From contig BPJP01000001.1 of assembly GCA_026004675.1 (NCBI GenBank), forward strand, positions 744,001 to 808,000: a stretch of 64,000 nucleotides of DNA, in the 5' to 3' direction. Below, one piece after another: positions 20,996-29,678 of the stretch (the stretch's first letter is position 1; every line of letters begins with the position of its first letter). Below the pieces are notes generated by a model, which saw nothing but the letters and a program-made list of their open reading frames with translations, was not told where the DNA came from and made no database searches. Source of the DNA: Gemmatales bacterium (lineage in GTDB: Bacteria > Planctomycetota > Planctomycetia > Gemmatales > Gemmataceae). The position numbers were made by a program, and so were the translations under genes.

Positions 20996-22072
20996 TCAGA
21001 GATAGTCCTCCAAACCCATTTCCCGGAGACGCTGGACGAGTTCTTTCACTGCTGATTCATCACGGCGATCGGCGATGAGGGTCACGTTGCCATCCTGAAC
21101 AATGAGCAAGTCCTGGACGCCTGCGGTGGCGATGAGGTGCCCCTCGTCGGCGACGATGATGCAGCGCTTGGTATTTTGGCCGGCGTGCAACGCCAGGACA
21201 GTATTGTCGTCGGCATCTTGCGGATGCAGCCGTTCGACCGCTAGCCAACTGCCGACGTCGTCCCATTGGAAAGGCGCTTCCACGACCAGGACGTTGCGTG
21301 CGTTCTCCATTACAGCGTAGTCGATGCTGATGCGTTCGAGTCGCTGGTATTCTCGGCGGAAAGTTTCGTCCCGTTCGGGAGTCTTCCACGCATCGGCAAT
21401 TCGCCGAACGGCGGCGTACAGTTCAGGCCGGCACGACTGCAATGCCTGCAAAATCGCGTCCACTTTCCATAAGAAAATGCCACTGTTCCAGAAGTAACCG
21501 CCTTCGGCCAGGAACTGTTGCGCCAATTCAGGTTTTGGTTTTTCGCGAAACGCATTGACGTGGAAGACGTCGATGCCCTGGCGTGTCGCGAGGTGACCGC
21601 CCCGCTGGATGTAGCCGTAACCTGTCGCAGGATATGTCGGAGAAATGCCGAATGTGACCAGAGCAGAGGGACGATCGATCGTGATCTGTTCGGCAGCGCG
21701 AATCGCTCTTTGAAACTGTTGGGCCGGCTCGATGATATGGTCCGCCGGCATGACGAGCATGATAGCATCTGGATCAGCGTCGGCCATGAGGCAAGCGCCA
21801 AGACCGATGCATGCGGCCGTGTCCCGCCCGAATGGTTCGCCGATGATTCGATGGGAAGGCAGAGGTAATTGCTGACTGACCTGGTCCGAGTAGGCGGCTG
21901 ACGTAATGACCCACATGCATTGCGGAGAAATCGTTGCTTCGATCCGGTCAAATGCTTGCTGCAACAGCGTCCGATCGCCGGTGAGACTGAGAAACTGTTT
22001 GGGTTTTTGCTGTCTGCTTCTGGGCCAGAATCTTGTCCCGCCCCCTCCCGCCATGATCAAAGCATGCAACAT
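20996..22072 (-). CDS. Mannose-1-phosphate guanylyltransferase
   Basis: 358 residues from the ATG at 22072 (MLHALIMAGGGGTRFWPRSR). The nucleotidyltransferase signature GGGGTRFWP, the QKPKQFL motif and VMPADHII are typical of GDP-mannose pyrophosphorylases; no C-terminal isomerase (PMI) domain is present, so this is the monofunctional type. It makes GDP-mannose from mannose 1-phosphate and GTP, for polysaccharide synthesis. It is divergent from the sugar cluster that begins at 22413, and its product may feed the same surface structures. Confidence 0.92.
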   Translation of the reverse strand: MLHALIMAGGGGTRFWPRSRQQKPKQFLSLTGDRTLLQQAFDRIEATISPQCMWVITSAAYSDQVSQQLPLPSHRIIGEPFGRDTAACIGLGACLMADADPDAIMLVMPADHIIEPAQQFQRAIRAAEQITIDRPSALVTFGISPTYPATGYGYIQRGGHLATRQGIDVFHVNAFREKPKPELAQQFLAEGGYFWNSGIFLWKVDAILQALQSCRPELYAAVRRIADAWKTPERDETFRREYQRLERISIDYAVMENARNVLVVEAPFQWDDVGSWLAVERLHPQDADDNTVLALHAGQNTKRCIIVADEGHLIATAGVQDLLIVQDGNVTLIADRRDESAVKELVQRLREMGLEDYL

Positions 22073-22113
22073 CGCTCTGGGCACTCCCGGTGAGACGTTT
22101 TCGTTATGGCGGA

Positions 22114-22143
22114 ATGGTAGGAGGGAAGTCGGCAAAGTGTCAA
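22114..22143 (-). promoter_or_regulatory. Promoter of the mannose-1-phosphate guanylyltransferase gene
   Basis: On the minus strand a perfect TTGACA (22143-22138) and TACCAT (22119-22114) are 18 bp apart, about 42 bp before the ATG at 22072. Confidence 0.6.
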
Positions 22144-22312
22144 GTCGCACCGGCCCATTGGCTGTCGCCCCAAGCAGCAGCCCCTTCCCTTATCGCAGCG
22201 AATCATTGCCAGAACCGTTAAGTCCAACGAAATTTTCTTCAAACCTGTCTGCCTTGCATCTCCAGCCGCAGACCATTCCTGTGCCCTGCCTGATGGGTGT
22301 GTTCATCTGGCA

Positions 22313-22342
22313 TTGAATCAAGTCGAAATGCCGTGGTATGAT
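22313..22342 (+). promoter_or_regulatory. Promoter of the heptose/sugar cluster
   Basis: TTGAAT (22313-22318) and TATGAT (22337-22342) are separated by 18 bp. A longer possible start of the first gene at 22338 would lie inside the -10 box, supporting the ATG at 22413. No internal terminator is evident in the next 12 kb. Confidence 0.6.
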
Positions 22343-22412
22343 CCCCGCTCGATCAACGTGCGGCAAAATGTGGAGGCCGCTGAAGCGTTTGAAAGAGGTG
22401 ATTCGCACTTTT

Positions 22413-22943
22413 ATGAACCGGGCCGTCTTCCTCGATCGAGATGGGGTCATCAACCGCGTTTTTAAGCGCGACGGCAAGCCGTATCCTCCGCCGACGCTGG
22501 CCGACTTCGAATTTTTGCCGGGCGTTGTAGACGCCGTGGCAGCTTTCCGACGGGCCGGCTTCCGCGTGATTGTGGTGACCAACCAGCCTGATGTCGCCAC
22601 AGGCAAACAGACACGCTCGGTTGTCGAAGCGATGCACGCACACGTGCGCCAAGCACTGGCCGTCGACGACATCAAAGTTTGCTTTCATACCGACGCCGAC
22701 TTGTGCGATTGCCGCAAGCCCAAACCTGGCATGCTCTTATCCGCCGCACAAGAATGGTCGTTGCAATTGGAACAATCGTACATGATCGGGGACCGCTGGC
22801 GCGACATCGATGCGGGTCGGGCGGCGCGATGCAAAACCATCTGGATTCGCCACGATTACGACGAGAGGCTAGCCGATCATGCGGATGCGATCGTTGACTC
22901 GCTTTGGGAAGCCAGTCAGTTGATCTTGTCCGAAAGGATATAA
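22413..22943 (+). CDS. gmhB: D-glycero-manno-heptose 1,7-bisphosphate 7-phosphatase-like HAD phosphatase
   Basis: 176 residues from the ATG at 22413. HAD motif I is FLDRDGVINR, motif II TNQPDVATG, and GDRWRDIDAG carries the acidic motif near residue 137. The zinc-binding loop characteristic of GmhB (Cys-x-His ... Cys-x-Cys) is present as CFHTDADLCDCRKPKPGML, somewhat shorter than in E. coli. GmhB removes the C7 phosphate from heptose 1,7-bisphosphate in NDP-heptose synthesis; histidinol-phosphate phosphatases are close relatives. A heptose role is favoured because a HldE-like kinase/cytidylyltransferase lies four genes downstream. Confidence 0.87.
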   Translation: MNRAVFLDRDGVINRVFKRDGKPYPPPTLADFEFLPGVVDAVAAFRRAGFRVIVVTNQPDVATGKQTRSVVEAMHAHVRQALAVDDIKVCFHTDADLCDCRKPKPGMLLSAAQEWSLQLEQSYMIGDRWRDIDAGRAARCKTIWIRHDYDERLADHADAIVDSLWEASQLILSERI

Positions 22944-23019
22944 ATTCTCGGCGCCGGTCCTGGCAGGGGCCGTCGAATGGCAGGATGTCTTTTCCAGTCG
23001 ATCCCCAAGGAGGGGGAAC

Positions 23020-23763
23020 ATGACCCAAGTCCAAGACCTGAAAGTCAAGCTCTTTGCCGACGGTGCAGATCTGGACGTCATCGCACAGTTGGCGCAGGAT
23101 CCGCGTATCCAGGGATTCACGACGAATCCAACGCTGATGCGAAAAGCTGGAGTCGCCGACTACCGCGCTTTTGCCCTTGATGTGTTGAAGATCGTCCCCG
23201 ATCGCCCCATTTCGTTCGAGGTGTTCTCCGACGAATTCAGCGAAATGGAGCAACAGGCGTTGGAGATCGCCTCGTGGGGAAGCAACGTCAACGTCAAGAT
23301 TCCGGTCACCAATACGCGAGGCGAGTTCTGTGGGCCGCTGGTATCTCGGCTCTCGGCACAAGGTGTGCAGGTCAACGTCACTGCGATTCTGACCATCGAT
23401 CAGGTTCGCCGGGTGTGCGATTGCCTGTCAACGAAGACGCGCAGCTTCGTTTCGGTTTTCGCCGGCCGAATCGCCGATACGGGCCGCGATCCGGTCCCCG
23501 TGATGCAAGAAGCTGTCTCTATTCTCAAAGCCAAACCCAACGCTGAGTTGATCTGGGCCAGCCCTCGTGAACTTTACAATGTGGTGCAGGCGGATCAGGT
23601 CGGCTGCCACATCATCACTGCCACCAAAGACATCCTGGCCAAACTCGGGATGCTCGGAAAAGACCTTGCCCAGCTGTCACTCGAAACCGTGCAGATGTTC
23701 CGCAATGATGCCGTCAACGCGGGTTTCACGATCGACACTACCCCCGTACGACGCGCGGCCTGA
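23020..23763 (+). CDS. Transaldolase family protein (small TalC/FSA-like type)
   Basis: 247 residues. The Schiff-base lysine is in VNVKIPVTN (about residue 90), and the N-terminal GFTTNPTLMRKAG motif is typical. The family transfers dihydroxyacetone units between sugar phosphates; members can be transaldolases or fructose-6-phosphate aldolases. A transaldolase can supply sedoheptulose 7-phosphate, the precursor of heptose, which would explain its place next to gmhB. A GmhA isomerase is not in the window. The ATG follows a strong AAGGAGGGGG site. The gap to gmhB is 76 bp. Confidence 0.9.
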   Translation: MTQVQDLKVKLFADGADLDVIAQLAQDPRIQGFTTNPTLMRKAGVADYRAFALDVLKIVPDRPISFEVFSDEFSEMEQQALEIASWGSNVNVKIPVTNTRGEFCGPLVSRLSAQGVQVNVTAILTIDQVRRVCDCLSTKTRSFVSVFAGRIADTGRDPVPVMQEAVSILKAKPNAELIWASPRELYNVVQADQVGCHIITATKDILAKLGMLGKDLAQLSLETVQMFRNDAVNAGFTIDTTPVRRAA

Positions 23764-23847
23764 CGTTTTTTCATCCTTCGGGACACGAATGCCCGGAGAC
23801 ATCACTTACCTGGTTTGAACAAGATTTCCCGTATCGAGGCTTGAAAC

Positions 23848-24846
23848 GTGAAAAGAATTCTAGTTACTGGCGGCGCCGGCTATGTCGGCTGCGTTCTCGT
23901 TCCCAAACTGCTGGATGCCGGTTACGATGTCACGGTCTATGATCTGATGCTCTTCGGCGACCAGGGCTTGACGCCTCACCCTCGCTTGAAGATTGTCAAA
24001 GGAGACCTGCGCGACCTGTTCGCCTACACCAAAGCCGTCCAGGGTGCCGATGCCGTCATCCATCTCGCCTGTATCTCCAACGATCCCAGTTTCGAACTCG
24101 ACCCGGCATTGAGCAAAGCAGTCAATTACGACTGCTTCGAGCCGATGGTCGTGGCGAGCAAACAAGCCGGAGTCAAGCGCTTCATCTATGCGTCGACCAG
24201 TTCCGTCTATGGCGTGAGCGATGCCCCTGAAGTGACTGAAGATCATCCGCTGGTGCCCCTGACCGATTACAACAAATACAAAGGAATGTGCGAGCCGTTG
24301 CTGTTCAAGCATCAGTCGCCGGAATTCACCACCGTGACGATTCGTCCGGCGACCGTGTGCGGCTATTCGCCACGGATGCGATTCGACCTGTCGGTCAATA
24401 TTCTGACCAACCACGCCATCCACAATCGCGAGATTCTCGTCTTCGGCGGAGAACAAAAACGTCCGAACATCCACGTCGACGATATTTCGGAACTTTACGT
24501 TTACCTGTTAACGGTGCCCGCCGAAAAGATCGCCGGTGAAATCTTCAATGCCGGCTACCAGAATCACACGATCAATGAGTTGGCGGTCATCGTGAAAAAG
24601 GTCGTCGAAGAGGAAATGCCGGAACTGGCGCCGATTTCGATTCGGCGGACCGAGACGAACGATCCGCGGTCGTATCACGTCTGTTCGCGAAAGATCGCCG
24701 AGAAACTTAACTGGAAGCCGAAGCGGACCATCGAAGACGCCGTTCGTGATCTGTGCCGGGCGATCAAAGCAGGCAAACTGCCCAACAGTATGACGGACGA
24801 TCGTTATTTCAACGTGAAGCATTTGAAACTGAAAAAGGTGGCATGA
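23848..24846 (+). CDS. NAD-dependent sugar epimerase/dehydratase
   Basis: 332 residues from a GTG at 23848, which begins the Rossmann sequence MKRILVTGGAGYVGCVLVPK. The extended-SDR glycine motif is GGAGYVG, the catalytic Ser lies in STSSVYGV and the YxxxK motif is YNKYK. The family acts on nucleotide sugars by NAD-dependent oxidation at C4. The exact substrate cannot be read from sequence. A single base separates its stop from the next epimerase gene, so the two are co-translated. Confidence 0.9.
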   Translation: MKRILVTGGAGYVGCVLVPKLLDAGYDVTVYDLMLFGDQGLTPHPRLKIVKGDLRDLFAYTKAVQGADAVIHLACISNDPSFELDPALSKAVNYDCFEPMVVASKQAGVKRFIYASTSSVYGVSDAPEVTEDHPLVPLTDYNKYKGMCEPLLFKHQSPEFTTVTIRPATVCGYSPRMRFDLSVNILTNHAIHNREILVFGGEQKRPNIHVDDISELYVYLLTVPAEKIAGEIFNAGYQNHTINELAVIVKKVVEEEMPELAPISIRRTETNDPRSYHVCSRKIAEKLNWKPKRTIEDAVRDLCRAIKAGKLPNSMTDDRYFNVKHLKLKKVA

Positions 24847-24847
24847 G

Positions 24848-25843
24848 ATGAGTAGCAAAATTGCCGTGGTAACGGGGGCCGCCGGCTTTATCGGCAGCCA
24901 TATGGTCGATCTGTTGCTCCAGGAAGGCTACGAAGTCCGTGGTCTGGATAACCTGAGCGTTGGCAGAACGGAAAACGTTGCCCATCATCAGAATAATCCC
25001 AGGTTCAAATTATCCGTGCAGGATCTGCGCGATTTGCAATCGGAGGATTCGTTGTTTGATGACGCCGACTATGTGTTTCATTTCGGCGGCATAGGCGACA
25101 TTGTGCCTTCGATCGACCGGCCGATCGACTATATGTCGGTGAACGTGCTGGGCACGGTGCGGGCGCTGGAGGCCGCTCGCCGTGCGGGCGTGAAGAAATT
25201 CGTCTATGCCGCCTCGTCGTCGTGTTATGGGCTGGCGAAGGAATTGCCCACGACCGAAAACGCGGAGATCGCCCCGCAGTATCCTTATGCTTTGAGCAAA
25301 CTGCAGGGAGAGCAGGCGGTGTTGCACTGGGGACAGGTTTACAAACTGCCCGTGGTGTCGATCCGCATTTTCAATGCCTACGGTCCGCGCTCGCGAACAA
25401 CCGGCGCCTACGGTGCGGTGTTCGGCGTGTTTCTGGCCCAAAAGCTCGCTGGCAAACCCTTCACCGTCGTCGGTGACGGCACCCAGCGTCGCGATTTCGT
25501 TTTTGCCACGGACGTTGCTCGCGCCTTTTACGCAGCGGCCATTTCGAGTCGCACGCAAGAGATTTACAACCTCGGCAGCGGCAATCCGCAGTCGGTCAAT
25601 CGCCTGGTGGAATTGCTGGGCGGCGATGTCGTCCACATTCCCAAACGGCCCGGCGAACCGGATTGCACCTGGGCCGACATCAGCAAAATCCAATCCCATC
25701 TTGGCTGGAAACCAACCGTGTCTTTCGAAGAAGGCGTGGCGATCATGCGCCAAAACATCGACTACTGGCGGAACGCTCCCGTCTGGGATCCGGAATCAAT
25801 CGAAAAAGCGACCCAAACCTGGTTCAAGATGCTGGCAGGATAA
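24848..25843 (+). CDS. NAD-dependent sugar epimerase (UDP-glucose 4-epimerase-like)
   Basis: 331 residues. The N-terminal VVTGAAGFIGSHMVD carries the dinucleotide motif; AASSSCYG holds the catalytic Ser and YALSK the Tyr-Lys pair. RIFNAYGPRSRTTGAYGAVF and GDGTQRRDFVF are typical of nucleotide-sugar 4-epimerases and dehydratases. The stop codon lies a few bases before the next gene. It is a paralogue, not a duplicate, of the preceding epimerase, so the cluster probably performs more than one epimerisation. Confidence 0.92.
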   Translation: MSSKIAVVTGAAGFIGSHMVDLLLQEGYEVRGLDNLSVGRTENVAHHQNNPRFKLSVQDLRDLQSEDSLFDDADYVFHFGGIGDIVPSIDRPIDYMSVNVLGTVRALEAARRAGVKKFVYAASSSCYGLAKELPTTENAEIAPQYPYALSKLQGEQAVLHWGQVYKLPVVSIRIFNAYGPRSRTTGAYGAVFGVFLAQKLAGKPFTVVGDGTQRRDFVFATDVARAFYAAAISSRTQEIYNLGSGNPQSVNRLVELLGGDVVHIPKRPGEPDCTWADISKIQSHLGWKPTVSFEEGVAIMRQNIDYWRNAPVWDPESIEKATQTWFKMLAG

Positions 25844-25847
25844 AACG

Positions 25848-27392
25848 ATGCCCAACCTCTACCAACACAAAATCAAAACGCGCGAAGAACTCTTGCAAAT
25901 CATCGGTCCTCGACCGCGCAAGAAGAAAGTCATCATGTGCCACGGCACGTTCGACCTGGTCCATCCAGGCCACGTCCGGCATATGACCTATGCCAAGAGC
26001 AAAGCTGATATCCTCATCGCCAGCTTGACTTGCGATGCCCATATCAGCAAAGCGAACTTTCGGCCTTTTGTGCCGCAGCAGTTGCGGGCGATGAATCTGG
26101 CCGCTTTTGAAGCTGTCGATTACGTCATCATCGACGAGAATGCCACTCCCTTGGAAAACATCAAATACCTGCAACCTGATTATTTCGCCAAAGGGTATGA
26201 GTATTTCAACGGCGGCGTCCATCCGAAGACGGCTGAGGAAATCGCTGCCCTCGAAAGCTATGGCGGCGAAATCATCTTTACCCCCGGCGACATCGTCTTC
26301 TCTTCGTCCAAGTTCATCGAGCAGGCGCCTCCCAAGCTCGCTGTGGAGAAACTGCTGACATTGCTCGAATCCGAAGGACTGACGGTCGACGACCTGCGCC
26401 GCGCTTTGGATTCGCTCAAAGGCGTTCGGGTTCATGTTGTCGGCGACACGATCGTTGACTCGTATTCGTTCTGCACGCTGATCGGCGGCATGTCGAAAAC
26501 GCCGACTTTCAGCCTCAAACATGATACCCAAGTCGATTATGCCGGCGGTGCCGCGGTCGTCTCCAAACACCTGCGCCAAGCCGGTGCCGAGGTCTGCTTT
26601 TCCACAGTCCTGGGAGACGATGCTCTCAAGGATTTCGTCCTCAACGACCTGGAGGAAAACGGCGTCAAGTGCTATCCGTTCGTTGATCATACCCGGCCAA
26701 CGACGCAGAAGCATGTTTTCATCGCCAGCGGTTACCGCATGCTCAAGGTCGACAAGGTCGACAATCGACCCATTTCTGATAAAGCCGTCGATCACCTGAA
26801 GAAGTCGATGGGCGAAAACCCCGCCGACGTCGTCGTCTTCAGCGATTTTCGGCACGGCATCTTCAGCAAACGAACGATTCCCGATTTGACGGCAGCGATA
26901 CCCGAAGGCTGCTTGCGCGTGGCGGACAGTCAGGTTGCCAGCCGATGGGGAAACATCCTCGACTTCCAGGGTTTCGATCTCATCACCCCCAACGAACGCG
27001 AGGCCCGCTTCGCGCTGGGAGACCAGGATTCGACGATCCGGCCAATGGCGCTGGAACTGTACAAGAAAGCCAACTGCAAATTGCTGATTCTCAAGTTGGG
27101 CGACAAAGGCATCATCACATACCGTGCTCCCAGCCATGACGTTCGGTCGTTTTTCACTGTCGACAGTTTCGTCGATAATGTGGTCGACGCGGTTGGTGCC
27201 GGCGACGCCCTGCTGTCGTATGCCACCCTTGCGCTCGTGAAAACCAAATCCCCGGTGATCGCTTCGATTCTAGGCTCGCTGGCGGCGTCCATCACCTGCG
27301 AACGAGAAGGCAATAATCCGGTGGCACCGCAGGACGTTCATAAAAAGCTCGACGATGTAGAAAAACGGATCAAGTTCACATGCGCTGCGTAG
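25848..27392 (+). CDS. Fused cytidylyltransferase and PfkB sugar kinase, HldE-like with reversed domain order
   Basis: 514 residues from the ATG at 25848. Residues 1-155 are a nucleotidyltransferase with the HxGH motif in GTFDLVHPGHVRHM. Residues 185-510 are a PfkB/ribokinase domain with the substrate region DYAGGAAVVSKHLRQAGAEV and the catalytic GAGD in DAVGAGDALLSY. In E. coli HldE the kinase comes first and the nucleotidyltransferase second; here the order is reversed. HldE phosphorylates heptose 7-phosphate at C1 and later attaches AMP (or CMP/GMP in variants). GmhB, whose step lies between the two HldE reactions, is in the same operon. Nucleotide specificity cannot be read here. The stop overlaps the next start by 13 bp. 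Confidence 0.9.
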   Translation: MPNLYQHKIKTREELLQIIGPRPRKKKVIMCHGTFDLVHPGHVRHMTYAKSKADILIASLTCDAHISKANFRPFVPQQLRAMNLAAFEAVDYVIIDENATPLENIKYLQPDYFAKGYEYFNGGVHPKTAEEIAALESYGGEIIFTPGDIVFSSSKFIEQAPPKLAVEKLLTLLESEGLTVDDLRRALDSLKGVRVHVVGDTIVDSYSFCTLIGGMSKTPTFSLKHDTQVDYAGGAAVVSKHLRQAGAEVCFSTVLGDDALKDFVLNDLEENGVKCYPFVDHTRPTTQKHVFIASGYRMLKVDKVDNRPISDKAVDHLKKSMGENPADVVVFSDFRHGIFSKRTIPDLTAAIPEGCLRVADSQVASRWGNILDFQGFDLITPNEREARFALGDQDSTIRPMALELYKKANCKLLILKLGDKGIITYRAPSHDVRSFFTVDSFVDNVVDAVGAGDALLSYATLALVKTKSPVIASILGSLAASITCEREGNNPVAPQDVHKKLDDVEKRIKFTCAA

Positions 27393-28306
27393 TGATTGGA
27401 CTGGGCATTCAAGGAAGGAAGCGCCTGGCCGTTGCCGGCACGGAGGCGGTGGCCACCGTCGATCCTGTTGTGGCGGATGCGCACTATCAGCGAATCGAGG
27501 ACGTGCCTCTCGACATTTATGACGCTGCCTTGGTATGCACGCCCGACCGCCAGAAAGTGGATATCTTGCGTTATCTGCTTTCGTCGGGCAAGCACGTGCT
27601 TGTTGAGAAACCGATGCTGGCCGAGCGCAGCGAAATCCTGTCGGAATTGCTCGAATTGGCGCGACAAAACCGCGTAGCCTGCTACACAGCCTACAATCAT
27701 CGTTTCGAGCCGCACCTGGCTCGAGTCCGGGAATTGCTCGATCAGGATGCCATCGGGCGGGTCTATCAGGTCCGGCTTTTTTATGGCAACGGCACAGCTC
27801 GGGACGTTCGCAACTCCCCCTGGCGCGACCAGGGACTGGGAGTGCTTGTCGATCTCGGTTCGCATCTGCTTGACCTTGTGCTGTACTGGTTCGGTCCGCG
27901 AAAACGGCATTTTCAAGCGTGGGCCTGGAATTGTTTCGAAAACCGCGCCTTTGACCACTTTGTCTTCGGCTCGCCCGGAATGCCGTTTCTCGAACTCGAA
28001 ACGTCGTTGCTTTCCTGGCGAAACAGTTTCAAAGCCGACATTTATGGCGAAAAAGGAAGCCTGCACGTCGATTGTCTGTGCAAATGGGGCCCGACGTCCC
28101 TTACCATTCGCCACCGTGTCCTGCCCAGTGGCGCCCCCACGGAAGAGGTTTCGGTTCTGAAGTGCCCGGATCCCACCTGGAAACTCGAATACGACTATTT
28201 CAAAAAGGCATGCGACACCGCTGGCAGCAACCTCGAAAACGATATCTGGATTCATTCCGTTTTTCAGCAACTTTCCCTGCAAGTCGGTAAAGGATTGGCT
28301 GCATGA
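27380..28306 (+). CDS. Gfo/Idh/MocA family sugar oxidoreductase
   Basis: 308 residues. The N-terminal Rossmann fold begins MRCVVIGLGIQGRKRL, and the family's catalytic Lys is in HVLVEKPM (about residue 78). AYNHRFEP and DLGSHLLDLVLY are also typical. These enzymes oxidise or reduce nucleotide sugars or free sugars at one carbon with NAD(P). It is shorter than the usual 330-380 residues. The start overlaps the kinase fusion by 13 bp and its stop overlaps the next gene by 4 bp (ATGA), so expression is coupled. A step on the NDP-heptose is plausible. Confidence 0.87.
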   Translation: MRCVVIGLGIQGRKRLAVAGTEAVATVDPVVADAHYQRIEDVPLDIYDAALVCTPDRQKVDILRYLLSSGKHVLVEKPMLAERSEILSELLELARQNRVACYTAYNHRFEPHLARVRELLDQDAIGRVYQVRLFYGNGTARDVRNSPWRDQGLGVLVDLGSHLLDLVLYWFGPRKRHFQAWAWNCFENRAFDHFVFGSPGMPFLELETSLLSWRNSFKADIYGEKGSLHVDCLCKWGPTSLTIRHRVLPSGAPTEEVSVLKCPDPTWKLEYDYFKKACDTAGSNLENDIWIHSVFQQLSLQVGKGLAA

Positions 28307-29622
28307 TCGGATTTGTTGGACTGTCTCATCTCGGTTTGGTCTCCAGCATTGCCGTCGCTTCGAAAGGCTTCGAGGTCGTCGGCTTTCATCCGGACAAACA
28401 ACTCATCGATGACTTGAATGCCGGTCGTCTGCCTGTGTATGAGCCAGGATTGGCTGAACTGCTGGCGAACAGCCGCCATCGCATCGAGTTCAGCGAGGAC
28501 ATCAACACCTTGAAACGATGCAAGGTGGTCTACTTTTCACTCGATGTGCCGACCGACGCGAACAACAACAGTGATTTGTCGGCATTTGATGAGATGATCG
28601 AGCAACTTCTTTTGCATGTGTCTTCAGGAACAACGTTGGTGATATTGAGTCAGGTTCCACCAGGGTACACGCGTAGGTGGGCGCAGCGACTGGAACAAGA
28701 GAACGCCGGCCGAAACTTGACGCTTTTCTACCAGGTGGAAACCCTCATCTTCGGTCGCGCCGTGGAACGCGCTCTGGAGCCGGAACGCTACATCGTCGGT
28801 TGTCTGGAGCCGGCCAGGGAATTACCTCCCGCCTATGCGGCGCTGCTTGACGCCTTTGGCTGCCCTGTCTTCAAAATGCGCTACGAAAGTGCCGAGCTGT
28901 CGAAAATCTCGATCAACATGTGTCTGGTTTCGTCGGTCACGACCGCCAATACGCTGGCGGAAATCTGCGAAGCGATCGGCGCCGACTGGTCCGAAATCGT
29001 GCCGACGTTGCGACTCGACAAACGCATCGGCAAATATGCCTATTTGGCCCCCGGCCTCGGCATCGCCGGCGGCAACCTCGAACGGGACCTGGCCACCATC
29101 CAGCGTCTGGCAGCGGAACACGGCAGCGATGCGTCGATCGTCGACGCCTGGGTCGCCCACTGCCGACATCGGCGGGATTGGGTGTTGCGCCTTCTTGCTC
29201 GCGAAATCTTTTCGAAGAATGCCGACCCCACTATCGCCATCTGGGGACTGGCATACAAGCAGGATACCAAATCGACCAAGAACTCCCCCGCTTTGTTCTT
29301 GCTCGAATCCCTCAAAGCCTTTGCGGTACGCGTCTATGATCCGCAAGTGACATTACCATCGTCGTGCCTGGCTGGCAGACAAAATACGGAAAAGAAAATC
29401 GTGCAAACGGGTTCAGCGCTAGAGGCCTGCCGGGGAGCGGATGTTCTCGTCGTCATGACGCCATGGAAAGAGTTTTTCACCATCGATCCGTGCGATATTG
29501 CCAATGCACTCCGAGGCAGGGTCATCATCGATCCGTTGGCGTGCATCCAGTCGCACGCCTGGCGCGACCTGGGGGTGTCTTATCACCGCCTTGGCACCTC
29601 GAATTCGAGAGAAGCGGCCTGA
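28303..29622 (+). CDS. UDP-glucose/GDP-mannose dehydrogenase homologue without the catalytic cysteine
   Basis: 439 residues with the three UDPGDH parts: NAD-binding (MIGFVGLSHLGLVSSIAVAS), central (ESAELSKISINMCLVSS, with the conserved Lys and Asn) and UDP-binding (IAIWGLAYKQDTKSTKNSP). The catalytic loop, normally GxGxGGSCFPKD, reads GLGIAGGNLERDLA: the Cys is replaced by Asn (codon 29074-29076, residue 258). Family members need this Cys to form the thioester on the way to the uronic acid. The protein may perform only one oxidation or another reaction, or be inactive. It is translationally coupled to the upstream Gfo/Idh gene. Confidence 0.9.
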   Translation: MIGFVGLSHLGLVSSIAVASKGFEVVGFHPDKQLIDDLNAGRLPVYEPGLAELLANSRHRIEFSEDINTLKRCKVVYFSLDVPTDANNNSDLSAFDEMIEQLLLHVSSGTTLVILSQVPPGYTRRWAQRLEQENAGRNLTLFYQVETLIFGRAVERALEPERYIVGCLEPARELPPAYAALLDAFGCPVFKMRYESAELSKISINMCLVSSVTTANTLAEICEAIGADWSEIVPTLRLDKRIGKYAYLAPGLGIAGGNLERDLATIQRLAAEHGSDASIVDAWVAHCRHRRDWVLRLLAREIFSKNADPTIAIWGLAYKQDTKSTKNSPALFLLESLKAFAVRVYDPQVTLPSSCLAGRQNTEKKIVQTGSALEACRGADVLVVMTPWKEFFTIDPCDIANALRGRVIIDPLACIQSHAWRDLGVSYHRLGTSNSREAA

Positions 29623-29678
29623 TCGATCCAATGCGAAAACGAGGGGAATTCGCACGACTCGAAAAAAAGGAGTGATAC

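Larger units (their letters stand above)
22073..22412. other. Divergent promoter region between manC-like gene and sugar cluster
   Basis: 340 bp without a gene. It contains the two promoter candidates listed separately, pointing away from each other. I see no operator-like palindrome. Confidence 0.6.

Noticed and set aside
25824..27137. A 437-codon open frame on the minus strand
   Set aside because: It mirrors the cytidylyltransferase-kinase fusion, whose motifs are unmistakable.
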